Shown here: piece by piece, positions 22,780 to 37,066 of the stretch
Layout: the number at the start of each line of letters is the position of its first letter
How positions within the stretch are numbered: the first letter of the stretch is position 1
Source: Ephydatia muelleri
Lineage: Eukaryota > Porifera > Demospongiae > Spongillida > Spongillidae
Length of the DNA: 64,000 nt
Assembly (NCBI GenBank): GCA_013339895.1
Contig: JABACO010000001.1
Coordinates: 26,952,015 to 27,016,014, forward strand
Reading direction: 5' to 3'
Notes under the pieces: generated by a model
Seen by the model: only the letters and a program-made list of their open reading frames with translations
Databases searched by the model: none
What the model was told of the DNA's origin: nothing
Translations under genes and position numbers: made by a program

Positions 22780-25660
22780 CAAACATGGTGCACAGAAAGG
22801 TAGCAATGATTTGGAAAATGTTTTTGTTTAAGTGCTACTATGGTTCTGTATGGATAGTTGTGTTCAATTTCAAGGCCAGGATACACTACCATTGACCTTA
22901 TTATTAATGCATTAACCAATCCCAATGATCAAGTCCCCCTACCTTACAGTCCACTCACTGCTCCCCACTAGATGGCTCACATGTCTGTGGTGACATACTC
23001 TTCATTCAGGACTAAGGATACAACACAGCCACACCCACACAATAAAGCTGCATGCTGGTATTAGTGGATGCATAAGGATGGCCCACAGTGTCAATATGCA
23101 AGGCTGTTTGCGGCCCAGTTTCATACAAGATGTAGAGGCAGGACTCAAACCTACATTCCCCATGCCCATGATAATGCCCTGAAATATTACATGACTTCAA
23201 CAAGTGGGCTGTACTTGTTTTAGGACATCCAGCCACATGGCAAACTTCATGCAAACACATCTGACCTCCAAGGTGTTTGTCTTTCTTTTGAATTCAATGA
23301 AAAGTATTTGTGGTTCTCTTGGATACCACTGAGATGTGTTGTCACTTTGCCAAAACTCTAATTGTGACCTAATCTCTGCAAGACATGTTGATTTAAAATT
23401 TAAATCTCTTGACCTAACCAAGCGTTATGCTGTTGCTGAAAATTTCAAGGGACCAACTTGTTTTTAGAGGGCCTTGACTACTCATAACACTTTGTTTACT
23501 TGAACTGTGCCATGTGTTTGCACTGCATATTATGACACGTATGGAAAAGCTGGAATTCACTGTTTGTCAAATACAAAGACAGTATTATTTGTCAAATGCA
23601 TAGGTAAATATAGTATATGTGACATTTCCACTACAGTATATGTGAGCTTCATGCTTACCATTGTGCCAATGTGGCTTATCGCACATGAACCTTGTTTTAT
23701 TCAATTGTGATTAGTTCAAGGTCTAAAGGCAAAGATTGTCAAAGGAGAATGAAGTGTTTTGTATACATGTGTGTGTCTGTACCATATCGGTCATATTTCC
23801 ATGGAGATATACTTTTGCATCCACACTGGCTGATACAGTAGCTCCCAAAAAGGATGCAAGAGTGTTGAAATATTTTTAATGAACCCATCTGTGCAGTTGA
23901 GAAACACTACACTGAGAGAGAAGACTTACTTAATTAATTAATTTAATAATTACTTCACCAGACGTTGCTATATGTACCCATTTACACATGTGTCAGTAAA
24001 CATTAGCACAAACTTCCCTCCCTACTTTGCATGTAAATATGCAAGCATGCCAAATAGGGGTTAGAAAATGGCTGCTGTTACATCAGTTTGGATAAGTGGA
24101 CCACTATATCAACTTTTTTTAGATTCATCTTTACACAGTATTGATCTGTACATTGTCATGTACAGATTCTATCAGTCGTAGACAACATACACTCAAGACT
24201 AAGACTTCAGACTGCAGAGCAGGTCGACTTGTGTGGTACAAGTCAAGGATAGCACTGAATGGATGATGATATGAAGACCTTGAACACATAACAATGAAAC
24301 ACTTTAGGATTTGTGTGAAGCCAGAACAGAGATGGTAGGTGTGGCATTGTTGATATACAAATTTGCACATCGTTATAGTAGTCGCAAACACTTTTCTTTT
24401 GCATGTTGTTTTCATTTGTTTTTGTTCAACTTAGGTGTTTGTAAAATAGTGCAGTTGTCTCAGCTAATACTCCCTTTGTTCTCAGAAATATTTAGTTGGG
24501 TATATTGTTACTGACAGAGCAAACAAGGCCATGGCGGGATAGAGGATGATACTGAATGGTCAACTAGTGTGGTACTAGCTAAAGGGTATGTAAATCTATC
24601 TCTCGCCCTCATTCACTTATTACATTAACTACAACAGATCCTGGTAGACTCCTTTGTTAATACCACACAACCTGACCCACACAATAATATTGCAGGCTGG
24701 TATTATTGGATGCATAAGAATGTCCCCACATCCAGCCATTGCTGTTTGACACCATACACTAGCTAGGTCGTCCTTAAAATTTCCCCAACTCCTTTGGAAT
24801 GCAACAAAACATATTTTGTGATGGGTCTGTTTTCAAAGTGTTTTGGCTTTGTGAATGTGTACAGCATATGTTGATGTAGTGAAAGGCTTGCATGGTAGGC
24901 CATAATAAACATGATTTGTCCTATCCCTTGTAGTTTCTCTTTTGCATTTCCATGTCATGCAGGTGTTTATGAACACAATGTGGTTATTTGCACTCTATAT
25001 CAGCAAATCACCCTTTTCTGTTTCCCAGAAATGTTTCTATTGCATAAATATTTATAGTGCATAATTGACAAGAGTAACACATGTTTACGAATACACATGC
25101 AAGTGTATTACCTGTGTATATTGTGTGTGGGGCAAGCATGCTTGAGTTTACATGTGTGTGAGTGTGCAGTAATCATGTGTCATAACTTGGCATGTTCAAC
25201 ATGACTATAGACAAGCATATTGATACTAGTACATGGTAGTATACTAGCTGATAGATGACCCTAGATGAAGGCAGTAATATCATCCATCAGGTGGCTTCAG
25301 GCAAGCAGATAGCCATGGCGCCAAAGCTCTTCAAGCTACTCCCTCCCTCCCTCCCTAGCTCCCTCCTTCCCTCGCTCCCTCCCTATCTCGCTCCCTCCCT
25401 ATCTTGCTCCCTCCCTCCCTCCCTCCATCCCTCCCTCCCTCCCTCCATCCCTCCCTCCCTCCCTCCCTCCCTCCATCCCTCCCTCTCTCCCTCCCTCCCT
25501 CACTCACCCTTTGAAATAGAGTTGATGATATTCTTCTGAGCTGTGCCTTTCTTCTCTCCAATGTGGTACATAGAAGGAAATGGTATCACTGTGCAAGGAC
25601 ACTTTAAAGCAGGGCTGTGTGCTGAGTTCTTGCTATGTGTTTAGCCTCATGTTTTGTACT
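22780..25660. repeat. Dispersed repeat L, copy 2
   Basis: Longer version of the block at 6.4 kb, ending in the CCCT tract at 25337-25507 and the phrase GGTACATAGAAGGAAATGG. Its segment at about 24150-24440 recurs inverted at about 33370-33640. No supported gene within. Confidence 0.65.
25337..25507. repeat. (CCCT)n polypyrimidine tract
   Basis: Counterpart of 8011-8217 at the same position in the duplicated block, with interspersed ATC and GCT variants. Confidence 0.95.
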
Positions 25661-27319
25661 TGTACCGGCTATGGTTTAATTTTCTCATCAATAGGAATTT
25701 TAAAATAAGAGGTATGTGCAGTGTCCAGTAGGTACCACAGAAATTATAATTATATAATTTTTAGGTTTCTTCAACACAAAGCCCCAATGACTGAGTCAAA
25801 GTTCTGTGTTGAGATACCCATCCAAGCTGCAAGCCAAATGTATGTTCAAGTAGTCTTGTGTAAGGAAAATAAAAACAGCTGTATATATATATATTCAGTA
25901 TTCTGTTCAGCCATGTAATGAGCACCAGTCCACACAACTTTTCAACAAAAAGTTGAACATGTTTATGAACATCTGGAAAGTTTGCCAGATAAATGTTGCC
26001 TGAAAGTTAACATACCTTCTGACCGCATTAGACGGAGACTCTAACTTTAGCATATTCATATTTTGTCATGTTTATACCAGCTACTTTTTATGTATCCTGT
26101 TTGGGGAGGGAGGGTGTACAAGAGGGAAGGGTGTGGGAGGTGTGTGAGGAGGGAAAGTGTGTAAGGAGGAGGAGGAGGGGTGGCGGCTGGCATGCACTTA
26201 AAGCTCCTTGGATGGATACGTTTATCACTCTACTAGTACTCTAAGCATGATTTGTCACTGCAGGCAGCACTGTACTGTACTACCTTTCCATCATCTATTG
26301 ATGGTACAGTATGTTTAAACAGAATCGAATCAAGTACGTGTCAGAGTTCCCCGCAAAACTTTATATTTCTTGCTATCATCTTCTGAACGAATGGAGAAAG
26401 CACATCACATATTGAAATGGTAGCAAACTGGTTGGTTCTAAATCTTAAAAGTGTCACTTTATCAATACAATGTTGTGGCATGTCTGATCCCAGGGTGTGC
26501 CCATTTGTAAGAGGTGCGTAATATGTCGGAATGCATTCTGATTGTGTATGCGTGCGTGTGTATGTATGTGTGTATGCACGAGTGTGTACATGTATGGGTG
26601 TGATTTTGCGCTTGCAATGGGTCATATCAAAACTGCCAGATTACTGTTGCATCAGTTTATGCGAGTTTTGATGTATAGTTGATCATGAACATAATGTAGG
26701 CCAAATATTCACATCTGCTGGCCTACATATATTCATGGATCAATGACTATCATCAATACAGTACTAGCATCACATACTATAGATTCTGGGAGGGTTGTAA
26801 AATGCTTGCAGAGTACAATGAAGAATTGGGTGCTAGACTGTTATTACATTTTCATCTTATTAAATAATACATTTAATTATGGCTGTTATAGTAAATACTG
26901 CATAACAAGATCAGTGATGTTCAGTCAGACATATAAATCTGGCATTTCGTAACCAACAAATTGTAAAATGTAGTGTCAAGCTGCTTCTTTCAGCTGTTCA
27001 ACTGCTCAATCCAATCACTAGACCCCACATATTCAACACATGCATGACCTGACCTGTCAATTAGATCAGAGACCCCTGATCTGAACCAAATGAAGCATAG
27101 AAGTGCTCTCTCTGAACTGAGGTCACAAAATGGTACATTCAAAGTGCTTAATTAGTCATCATATAAGGGAACCTTTTTGTAAAATAAATATAAATTGAAA
27201 TTCAAGATAACCCCCCAAATATGTGAGATGGCACATTAATTTCATATTGTGATTCTAACATCTAGCAATGTTACATAAAAATACAGCTGCTAGAGTATTA
27301 TCACACTGCCCTCTGTCCT

Positions 27320-30300
27320 TGAAGTACAATACCACTCTATATGCACAGCATTGTTCCATATCCTTGATATCAGGAGCAGTTTATTTATTGACCATCTGAT
27401 ATGTATGATTGTCTTCCATTTGGATATTCTTCAAACAATCTGTTCAATATCATAGTGAAACATTATTTCATGCAATACCAATACACACTCACTGTACCTT
27501 TGTTCTTGTGTTTTATGCAGACAATCACACACACCACACACACAACTGTTGAAAAATCGCCAACACTGATGCTCCACACACTGATCCATAAACTGCATGT
27601 GAAGAATACATCTGCATAAATGTGCAAAACTCAGCTAGAACGTACCAATAGCATAATTCATTTTTATAGCATAGTTTGATGCGAAAGATGCCACGGGAGT
27701 CACAAAACTTTGGTCACTGTCATGAGGACATTAATTCATTGGTCTGCTATTCGTAATTTGTGCACGTGTAACATAAGAAGTGTGTAAGAATTGGATGAAC
27801 CTGTTGAAATGTGTCTGTTTTGGAATGTGTCATTTGCTTCCGTTGAAATTGGCCTCCATCTCCGTAGTATTGAAATGATTACATAATGCCTTAGCAACAA
27901 GCCTTGACAACTACTGGCCCGGAAACTTGAGGCTATATGCAAACATAACAAGTTCAGTCACCATTTTACAAGCCATGCAATGAAAAGGAACTATTGCTCT
28001 ATTTGTGGCCCAAACCACACGGCTTGAAGTAGAGGCTTTTTCATCCGGATCATTTTTTTGCAACTGAAATGAAAGCAAAGAACTGAAGGAGACGAATGGT
28101 ACCTACCTTAGTATGACATAATTTTGTTTTGGCATTGGTAGAGTTGTAAATAGTTGAGTGTACGAGTATGTATGCACGCACAATATATGTACATTGTACA
28201 TTGGGCTATAGTATAGGGTATATGCATGTAAGTTTCATTAGGTGGCCCATTTTTGCTCTTGTACCTGCACACAGCACATACATGTACACCTGCACACACA
28301 CACACCTGTACACACTTACACGTACATGTACGCCTGCAAATAAACATATTACCTGCACCCACACATACACTTTGCACACAACGTACACACACATAAAACT
28401 GCACATACATAATACACCTTGTACATGTATAACCTAGTGTTCAGCTGCAAACAGTAGAACACTGCCATCTGCTATGCACTTGCACCAATGGTAAAACAAC
28501 ACAGGGAATATCTGTGACATCATGTAATGTACTTGCAGATTGCAGAAGCTTCCACACATTTGTCTTCCAATGGGCAGGATATAATGTAGCTTGCTCGATA
28601 TACATCCTTAATGAGGCTAGGACATAATCTATTTACGATGACCTAGTGCCCGGCTACAAATGGCAGTATATAAATAAAAACAAACCTTACTTGTGTGGGA
28701 TAAAATGATAGGTGGTGTTTTTCCCATTCCCAGCTCCATTGACAGCAAAGAATGTGATGTGAATTGGATCACCATAATCCATGTTGGTCTTGTTTTGTCT
28801 TCCATTGTACAATTTAATGAAGAGTCAGTGAAATCAACTGATGAGGTGCATGTCCTTGGGAAGGTGCAGTTTGGATCACTGTGGATAGCCCTGCATCCAT
28901 ATATGGTGATATTGGTACACAGGGTGTAATAGAATATATCAGGAGAGTCAGTGACATCAAGAGAGAATGGAGCACCCCAGGAGAGTAAGAAAGTGGTGTT
29001 GGATATATTTACAGCGAAGCAGCTTGGAGCATCAAGAGGACGTGAAAGTTAAAGTAGAGACACTGCGCCACAGCATTTAGTATGCAGAGTTGTGCCGAGT
29101 CTGCATATCAACCATATGCAGATGAGTATCATTGAAGTGTTCATATGCAGACGTCTGCATATGAACACTTCAATGATACTCATCTGCATATGGTTGATAT
29201 GCAGACTCTGCACAGCTCTGCATACTAAATGCTGTGGCACAGTGAGAATATGATTATGTCCATTATCATACGATGAGGATACATGTAGAATGTAAATATG
29301 AATACTTGTCCCATCTCTCAGATACAGTGTACTTATCAATGCAAAATTAAGCAGCCTACTAACAACTTATGGATGCAAAGCTTTCCCTAGCGTATCTTGA
29401 TCATTTATCTCATATCAAATGTACATGTGCCGTGATGATACATGTGTTAGTATATACCATAACAAGTAAACAAGAAAACTTCTCAGTCACAATTATTTTT
29501 TAGACTTAAGTTTGGCATATTCATCGATGCATCTATAAATTGTAATTGTTTGTAGGGGAATGTGGGGAGGAAGGAGTTGAGACTACAGATCAAACATGGT
29601 CTGCCAGTTATTTACATTGTCTGATTAATTTATTAGCAGCTTGAAATAGATCCAGAATGCATAATAATATCCAAATCAATGTAGTATGCCTTGTCCTGGC
29701 AAGAAACTGTGTCAATTGGTTGGTGCACAACATCTAATCACCAGTAGGAAGCTATAGTATCTGTGTGTGAATAAATATAATGTGGCTATACCATAATGTG
29801 AGTACCTTAAAGCCAGCATCACAATTGGGATATGCACAGAAGTCATACCACAATAAAAATACATGTATACTTATACATGCAGTGATTTATTTTCATTTAT
29901 ATATAAAATGATAAAATTCTACGAGATTTTGATCCTTAAGATGTGTCTTTTGTAGCTTTATTAGTTACCATGATGTAAATGAAGTAGCAACATAAATGGA
30001 ATGAACCAAACACAAAATTCATTTATCCCCCCGTTTGCTAAGCCCAAATCTAATATAGGCACAAATCCTCACCCTGAATGATAAGCAGTGTTGGTGAACT
30101 CTGGAGGAATCTCAAAGTGGGTTGGTAAGTGACCACTGCACAGGCCACTTGTGTGTTGTTGTAGGTAGCATTAGGTATAATGGAGAGATGCGATGGAAGA
30201 ACAGCTCCTAATGTTGGATCGATTGGGGCAATAGTTAGTCCGACATTGCCACTGGTATGGTTTCCATTTAAAGTCCAAACAACAACAGTCCCATTTCCAG

Positions 30301-30643
30301 AACAATTGAAAACAGATGGACTAAGGCTCTGAAATACTGTGTAGTTCCATTGCGGTGAGAGGTCTACAGAACCAGTTGCAACTGCATGACATAAAAATGC
30401 AAATTAATAAATGGCATCAAGATATACTTTGTGGAGTCGAATAATAACTCCCTAATTATAATAATCACAGCACAGCTAATATACACATGTACACACAAAG
30501 TGATTAGGGTTCAGAATAATGTTCCGCTACAACTTTATCCTTAATGGAGATCGAGAATGAAACTCTTTTGATATCAGTGTTCAGTCCTTACATGTAATTG
30601 ACAGAAGTAGTGACATTGTTGTGAAGCAGATGTTAGTGCCCAA
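27320..30643 (-). pseudogene. Gene D: decayed paralogue of gene A
   Basis: All six exon positions are recognisable: signal 30643-30592, Ig 30381-30073 (309 nt, open), FN3 29041-28686, linker 27746-27646, TM 27592-27498, tail 27439 to about 27320. Lesions: the start ATG is TTG; the FN3 acceptor AG is AC; the FN3 is one base short and ends with an in-frame TAA; the linker has an early TGA and a one-base loss; the TM exon has two extra bases; the tail gains TAA after MVNK. Only the Ig exon remains clean. This is a pseudogene unless parts are reused. Confidence 0.85.
29061..29244. mobile_element. 184-bp hairpin MITE, copy 2, with 3-bp target duplication
   Basis: Inverted repeat from CACTGCGCCACAGCATTTAG to CTAAATGCTGTGGCACAGTG. 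It is flanked by AGA on both sides, and the paralogous site in gene A (AAGAGAATAT near 11857-11866) is empty. A 3-bp duplication with CACTG termini fits the CACTA superfamily; a PIF-like 3-bp element is the alternative. Confidence 0.88.
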
Positions 30644-31602
30644 TGTGTAAAACTCTGCATGTTCATTGGAAGCAAAATAAAATAGCACATGTACAGTGTA
30701 AGTACTCAATCTAAGACTGTTTGCATATTCAAATTGGAGCATTCAAGGTAGCATTTCGGCACAATAGGCTTCAAGAATATACAGTCTGTTTATTAATTCA
30801 CAATGAGGTCACATGATGTGAGATGCTGAATCATATTTGTTTATTACACATTTTGCTATAATAATATTTTTAACAATACAGAACATGCACATATATACAC
30901 CTGTAGGTTTGCATTCGTACTTCCATTGCCTTCTTGTGAATGCAATCAAATGTCTCTTGGAACTTTCCCACTCACCACAGATACCACTGAGATACATGTA
31001 AGAGTCACACTATTGTTTTCTCACCTTGCCAATGCTTAAGTGTGACCTTTGAACAGCCACATAGCAAAGACATGCAACACAGCTCTCACTTCAGTCTTCA
31101 CTTTACCAGAAAAAGTACATTAACACTCATTCCTTATGAGATATGTAGGCCTAATACTATATTAATATACTTACGTACAAGCACAAACATCTGACAGATC
31201 CAAATACATTTATAGATACTGTACATGTACGTTATCACTTTAGTGCATCGTCAATCATCATCACATCGCGTAGTAAGAGCATAATATCAATGTCAAATGG
31301 TAACAGTGGTAGAAGTATACATGTACGACATACTAGTATCTTGGGTGACTTCAACTTTATCGGTATTACTCTTTCGATGGCCTCGTTGATATTCCAGTGT
31401 ATATTTAGCCTCCCCGTATCGCACTCTACTGGCCAAGCAGCCAGGTTCAGAACTCTCTCGATAACGTTGTCTTTTAGGAACCCGTTTATTTCGCCTTCAG
31501 CGGGCCGTTTCTTTTCACGCTCTACTTTATCTTTTAGTAGTTCGTTTCTTTTGTTGATACGTTTCGCGTTAAGAGCCGGACCGGCTGGTCCCTTTTGATA
31601 TT

Positions 31603-32458
31603 TCAGAGGTCCGTTATGTTTTCCGTCATAGACCGTATCGTTAAATTACTTGCTACTGAACCAAAAATAAAAATACAAACCAGACGGTATACGTACTTGA
31701 TCTCTACTGCACGTAAACGTACATGCATGGTTAAATTTAGCATGCACTTTTTAATACGTGCTTGTACTGCAAGAGTAGATGTATATATTGAATATGACAA
31801 TGACCTACTAATGTCAACTACAAAATCAGCTAAGCTGAATGACCTAGAAACGAATGCACTGGCAATCAGTCTAGTCAGAGCCAGGTTCAGTCGGCTGTAC
31901 AGGTCAAATGTCGTCTTGGACTTGCTGCTTGACATGTGGACAGCCAGTCGTGCGTGCAAGAAGTGTGAAACACTCTTGGATTTCCTTGGCCAGGTACGTA
32001 CCATAAGACTCCACAGCAAGGTACACAAGATCATCCCAATACGGTGCACTTCTGGTACATGTATGTTTCCGTGCCTCAGCAGCCTGAGCTGCTGCCCCAA
32101 CTGTCATACTAGCTTCGTTTAAAATGTTTGCAGTGATCATTGAAATGACAGACAAGTCCAGAGCCGCAGGCTTACCATCATCCCAGTCTGCAGGCCGAGA
32201 GTGAGAACGATCATGGCTGAGACCAGAACCAGCCTCAACTTCAACATGAATGTGGGCCAGATGGAATGACGTGACCAGAATACCTGTTAGTTTGTTGTGC
32301 CTGAGGACAGCCTCACCTCCACGTTTGCAGGTCGCAGCATGATGGCCAAGAGGGTCAAGGGTGCTATCAGGGCAGAGAGCACAATTGGAGCCGTAAGGAG
32401 TCCCTATACCAAGCTCCCACTTTACAGCTGTCCGACATTCATCAGAATCCAAGTGCAA
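31603..32458 (-). pseudogene. Non-LTR retrotransposon 3' end (block D copy)
   Basis: Reads [19 protein letters not shown], a Cys/His cluster, then RHNKLTGIL, SRPADWDDGKPAALDLSV, AVESYG and NLALTRLI. It is the same C-terminal module as at 15 kb but extends further 5' (to SDECRTAVKWELG), because no (TG)n interrupts it. The last part changes frame near 31950-31990. The catalytic RT domain is absent. Confidence 0.8.
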
Positions 32459-32982
32459 GGGGGGGAGGGTAAGAAAGGTTCTATTGTGGAAATTGAGGAC
32501 TACAGTAATATGTACACAAGTAAATCAGTTTAATGACAAATCAATTTAAATGCAGGATTAGTTGGTGCAAAAAGCAGGATACATAATACAGTGGTGTTTG
32601 ATAAACAGTCTTACATTTTACAAACAAAAATACACTTATTTGCTAAATGTATCCCTGTTTTAGTATTGCATCGATAAGTAATATCTTACCCACAGAGAAG
32701 ACAGCATGCATGTATAAACAAGAGCTTGTTGATACCATTGTGCAGAGTAGTGCTCATTTGAACCAAATCAAGCTTAACAGTACAATTTTCTCTCTGAATG
32801 GTATAATCAATGTGCTTCATTAGTGTCTTTGACATATCATTGAAAATCTGAGCAAGTGTTAGTGTTCCTTTTTAAAAGAAATTACATTAAAATTCTGAAC
32901 CATGATATGTCAGATGGGCAGATTAATTTTACTTTCATGGTACTAAATGCTACATTTAGGTTTGTATTGGGCTATTGAAGCA

Positions 32983-33249
32983 TTATCCTTCACAATCATA
33001 TGCACAGCATTGTTCCATATTCTTGGTATCAGGAGCAATTCTTTTATAGACCATCTGATATGCATGGTTCTCTTCCATTTGGATGTTCTCCAAATAATCT
33101 GTTCAATATCATAGTGAAACATTATTTCATGCAATACCAATACACACTCACTGTACCTTTGTGCTTGTGTTTTATGCAGACAATCACACACACCACACAC
33201 ACAACTGTTGAAATCATCAACACCAATTCTCCACAAACTGATCCATAAA
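32983..33249 (-). pseudogene. Gene F: isolated TM and tail exons of the receptor family
   Basis: TM exon 33249-33157 reads YGSVCGELVLMISTVVCVVC plus KHKHK, and the tail exon 33098-32983 reads ENIQMEENHAYQMV to a TAA. Both have exactly the lengths seen in genes A and C (93 and 116 nt). The TM acceptor is GCAA rather than GCAG, so normal splicing into it is broken, and no Ig or FN3 exon lies directly upstream. Confidence 0.75.
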
Positions 33250-33369
33250 TTGCATATGAAGAACACATCTGCATAAATGCATGTACAACTACAGGTAGGG
33301 TGTACAACACCATATTTATATTAATAATTATACTATTTTATAAACACAAAAAAATAACAAATGGAAACA

Positions 33370-33640
33370 ACAAAGGAAAGTGTTTGAGACAACTAAGGAT
33401 GCGCAAATTTTTATATCACACCTACAAACCCTTTTCTGCCTTCGCACAAAACCTAAAGTTTTCACTGCAATTATATATGTCTCTTTGTGGCTCAAGGTCT
33501 TCATATCATCATCCATTCAGTGTTATCCTTGACTTGTACCCCACAAGTCAACTTGCTCTGCAGTCTGAAGTCTTGGTCCTGAGTCCACGACTTATAACAT
33601 CTGTACATGACGATTTATGGATCAATGAAGTGTAATGATG
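33370..33640. repeat. Inverted copy of repeat-L segment 24.15-24.44 kb
   Basis: Shares phrases such as CTTCATATCATCATCCATTC and TTGACTTGTACC with the complement of the earlier block. No open frame is conserved. Confidence 0.6.
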
Positions 33641-34984
33641 AATAAAGATCCTCTAAAAACAAGTGAATATGGTTCACTTATCCAAAGTGATGTAACAGCA
33701 GCCATTTTATAACCCCTAGTCGGTTTATGAGGAAGCTTGCATATTGACATGCAAAGTAGGAAACACTACAGTATGCATTTTTTCCCTGCCAACCCATGCC
33801 ATGAAGTGTTGTTTGTACCTATAGGAGGAGTTGAATATATGTATGTGTTGTATGCTTCATGCTTGCCATGATTTTGTTCTATCTTGTGCTGAAAGAAATT
33901 TGTGTAACACACTTGCTGATGTAAGAAGAAAAATAAGATATATAAATCAAGCATGTGTGAATGTTTTTTTTTTAGCATTTCCATCAATAAATTGCATTTT
34001 GTGGGCACAAACTCTGCATTAAAGGGGAGTCTGTATTTGCTGAATATCATGAAGTATGAGATAATTTTTGTACACCATTCAAAATGCAAATGCAAATGTA
34101 CCAACAATACACATACACACACAATACACGCCATTTTCCTAACACACCGGTCATGTATTGATTACTGTATATATTTGTATTAGATCTGTATTTCCATTTT
34201 AGTGATTGGAGCATATTATAAAATGCTAATTATACGTACAAATCGAACTATGACTAATGTCACAATATTTCGATCAACAGTGAGAAAGTGCTCGGGTGTT
34301 AAAGAGTGTGGAACTCACTTACTAATAGTGGTTTACAGCGCAGTTGGAACACGTATCTGATGACCACGCCAAGACGGTAGACAGTGCATGGTGTATTGTC
34401 ATTAATAACATAAAATACACTAGGGTAAATTAGATTCAAGCACGCTAGCAAGAGATTAGCAGTAGGCACGTGGCTAACGAATATTTGTAACAATATTCTA
34501 TGATCGGCTCAGTTTGACCCTAATCAGGCTAATGAGGGATAATGCGGATGCTGCACCAATGAACTGGCCTGATGGGATAACCGAAAAGTTTATGTGATGA
34601 CAGACAAAAGTGTGTGATGATAGCGTGAAATAGCATACTGATTATAATAAACGAATATACGCATTCTATTCTTTAATATGGAAAGATGGTGCGATGTCAT
34701 TAAATAGTCACAAACAAACCTTATAGCAAATCAAAGTCTTTGAACGTGCGGTCTACATGTGCACCCGGAAAAGGGTTTGGCGTGGGCCGGAGATTACCGG
34801 TGACATGTTGGAATACGCTAATTTTGTATCCCGTGACCTGATTGCAAAAAAAAAAACATCCGTGCTCTATATTATTGAAACGTGTTGCGCAGAACACTTC
34901 TAACTACACCAACGGCTAAACTATCTGACATTGTGCACTTGTTATATGTGCACACCAATTTGACTTACAAAGAGAATGCTGACT

Positions 34985-37066
34985 CTCTCAAATTTTTGAT
35001 GATGTCACTACTTCTGTCAATTATACAGGTAAGGACTGATACTCGAGTTACATGTTCTTCATTAGTATGCTTATGGACAAAGTATATCTTGTTGCAATTG
35101 ATATAATACATATACATGTACATGTCTGCATTATCTTCAGGTGCAGCTGGTTCTGTAATCCTCTCACCGCAAGGGAGCGACAGAGTATTTCAATCCAGCT
35201 GTTTTCATGTGTTCCGGAGATGGAACTATTGCCGCTGTTTGGACTTTGAACGGAAGTAAATTGATTCAGTGTTAGGAGTTGCTGTTCCATCACATCTCTT
35301 CATCATAGCAAACGCTACCTAGGCCATGATTTTTCGTTACCCGGACTCCGCCGCTCGAAACTAAAAATAAAAATAAATAAAAAAAATTCACAGCCATTGA
35401 CCGCGTGACAGGAAGTTTAATACGAATGGCGTACTTAAGTTGTATAGTAGTTTGTGCCACTACAAAAGAGGTTGTATTTCCTCGGCGTACATAAATGTGA
35501 ATGGGGGAGACGTTTGGCGGCTTATTTGATCGCACAATGGCAATTTCACAATCGATTGTCGTGAAAACTGAAATCTCTCCCTCAGATCTCGGCGCACATC
35601 ACGTTGTAGACTTGGATACGCCTACCCACGTTTGCCAGCAATTTGGCTGTTACAATGTCCGTTACTGCGTTACTCAAGGGTCAGAATGATAAAATAAAAA
35701 TAATATTAAACACGTTTACGGTATACACCAGGGGACCAGGATCGGGAAACACGGAAATGGGTTTGTTATCGGCCCGCCGCAAAATTAAATTCCCTTTTTT
35801 TTTTTTTTTTTTTTTTTTGCCGCCGCCGCCGCCGCACACCCGACGCCTCATCGGGAATTCGTGAAACGACTTATCAATTCGTCGTGGCCCTACAACACAG
35901 AAGTGGTCTGTGCTGTGGTCACATCCCCAACCTTGAACATACATGTATTCAGGAGTTCACCATCACTGCATATCATTCGGAGTGATGAATTAAAAAAACA
36001 GATCCTGTTAGTGCATTGAGGAGCAAGAGGGGGTGGGATTTATGAGTACTCATGCAATTCAATCTATTATCCATTATCCATTTCTACTGCACGATTATCA
36101 TTTTATTTCTTGCCAAACAATAAATCTGGCTGTATATCCTGTAGTAATTGCCACTTAAAATCAAGAGCGAAAAATTAACCACCACTAGTACCAAGCTACT
36201 CCCTCCAACTGCCAAACAGAAGCTGCTCCAAAAAGCATGGACTTTATACTTTTATATTCATTTAATACATGTCTAACCATTCCATGGATGTACTAGTGTG
36301 ATCAGAGAAACCTCAAGATCAGTTTCTCACAGTGTGCAAGTAGTTCAAACATGGCACATTGTATACACTGTTATACATGCTTGCTGTGAAATCCTTCAAA
36401 TTGATAGAACTTTTGATATGAGGAAAATGCAATCCTTTGGCCTACTATTCTTTAAGATGCGTTGAAGGCTGCTAAAATTTCAGAAGTCTCCACTTCAATA
36501 CATTGGAATATGGGAGGTGTCATTTATTAATCTTAATAAAACATACTGCAGGTCATGATAAATCAGTGCATGCAAACGTGTGCATATGATAAGCTTTGGA
36601 ATATCACACTAGCACTTCAGCCTCCTAGTACATCACATCGTAGATTGCAGCATACAATTTTCACAGAGTTGACCAGCTGTGTGATACTATACATACAGTT
36701 CAAGAACATACATTCACATCACTAGCAGGCATTAATCCTGTTTTTGTCCATCTGATTATACACATTACAACATAAAACTATATGTGCAAATTATTCAATG
36801 AAAACTGAAAAGTGCCTAAGTCTGAGGGAAGGACAAACATTCATATAGGTTAAATTTCAAATCGTAATTTTAATTATATGGTCAAATCTCCGCTTCTTTA
36901 GAATCTTCAGGTCCTCTTGATGCACCAAGCAATTTCTCTGTTAATTAATACATGCAGCACCTTAAACAACACTTCCTTACTCTCCTGGGGTGCTCCAATC
37001 TCTCCTGTGGTCACTGACTCTCCTGATATATTCTATTCACCCTGTGTACCAATATCGCCATATTCC
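34985..37066 (+). pseudogene. Gene G: plus-strand relic of the receptor family
   Basis: Three decayed exons in gene order: a signal-like MMSLLLSI with donor CAG|GTAAGG near 35030; an Ig exon from the acceptor TCTTCAG at 35140 (GAAGSVILSPQG equivalents, then a deletion and stop) to about 35330; and an FN3 exon from acceptor TCTTCAG at 36910 (GTCCTCTTGATGCACC) that runs into a minisatellite at 37066. It is the only copy on this strand. Confidence 0.75.
35795..35818. repeat. Poly-T run followed by (GCC)n
   Basis: 24 T residues then GCCGCCGCCGCC. It may be the reverse-oriented A tail of a retrocopy, but no adjoining gene body is recognisable. Confidence 0.8.

Larger units (their letters stand above)
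26876..32460. repeat. Segmental duplicate of 8376-15441
   Basis: Colinear with the gene A block from ACTGCATAACAAGATCAGTG to the retrotransposon 3' end, including introns, promoter-side DNA (14.0-14.8 kb versus 30.7-31.7 kb) and all receptor exons. Differences are discrete indels: no Death-domain segment, no 337-bp insert, no large (TG)n, but an added 184-bp hairpin. Confidence 0.85.
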
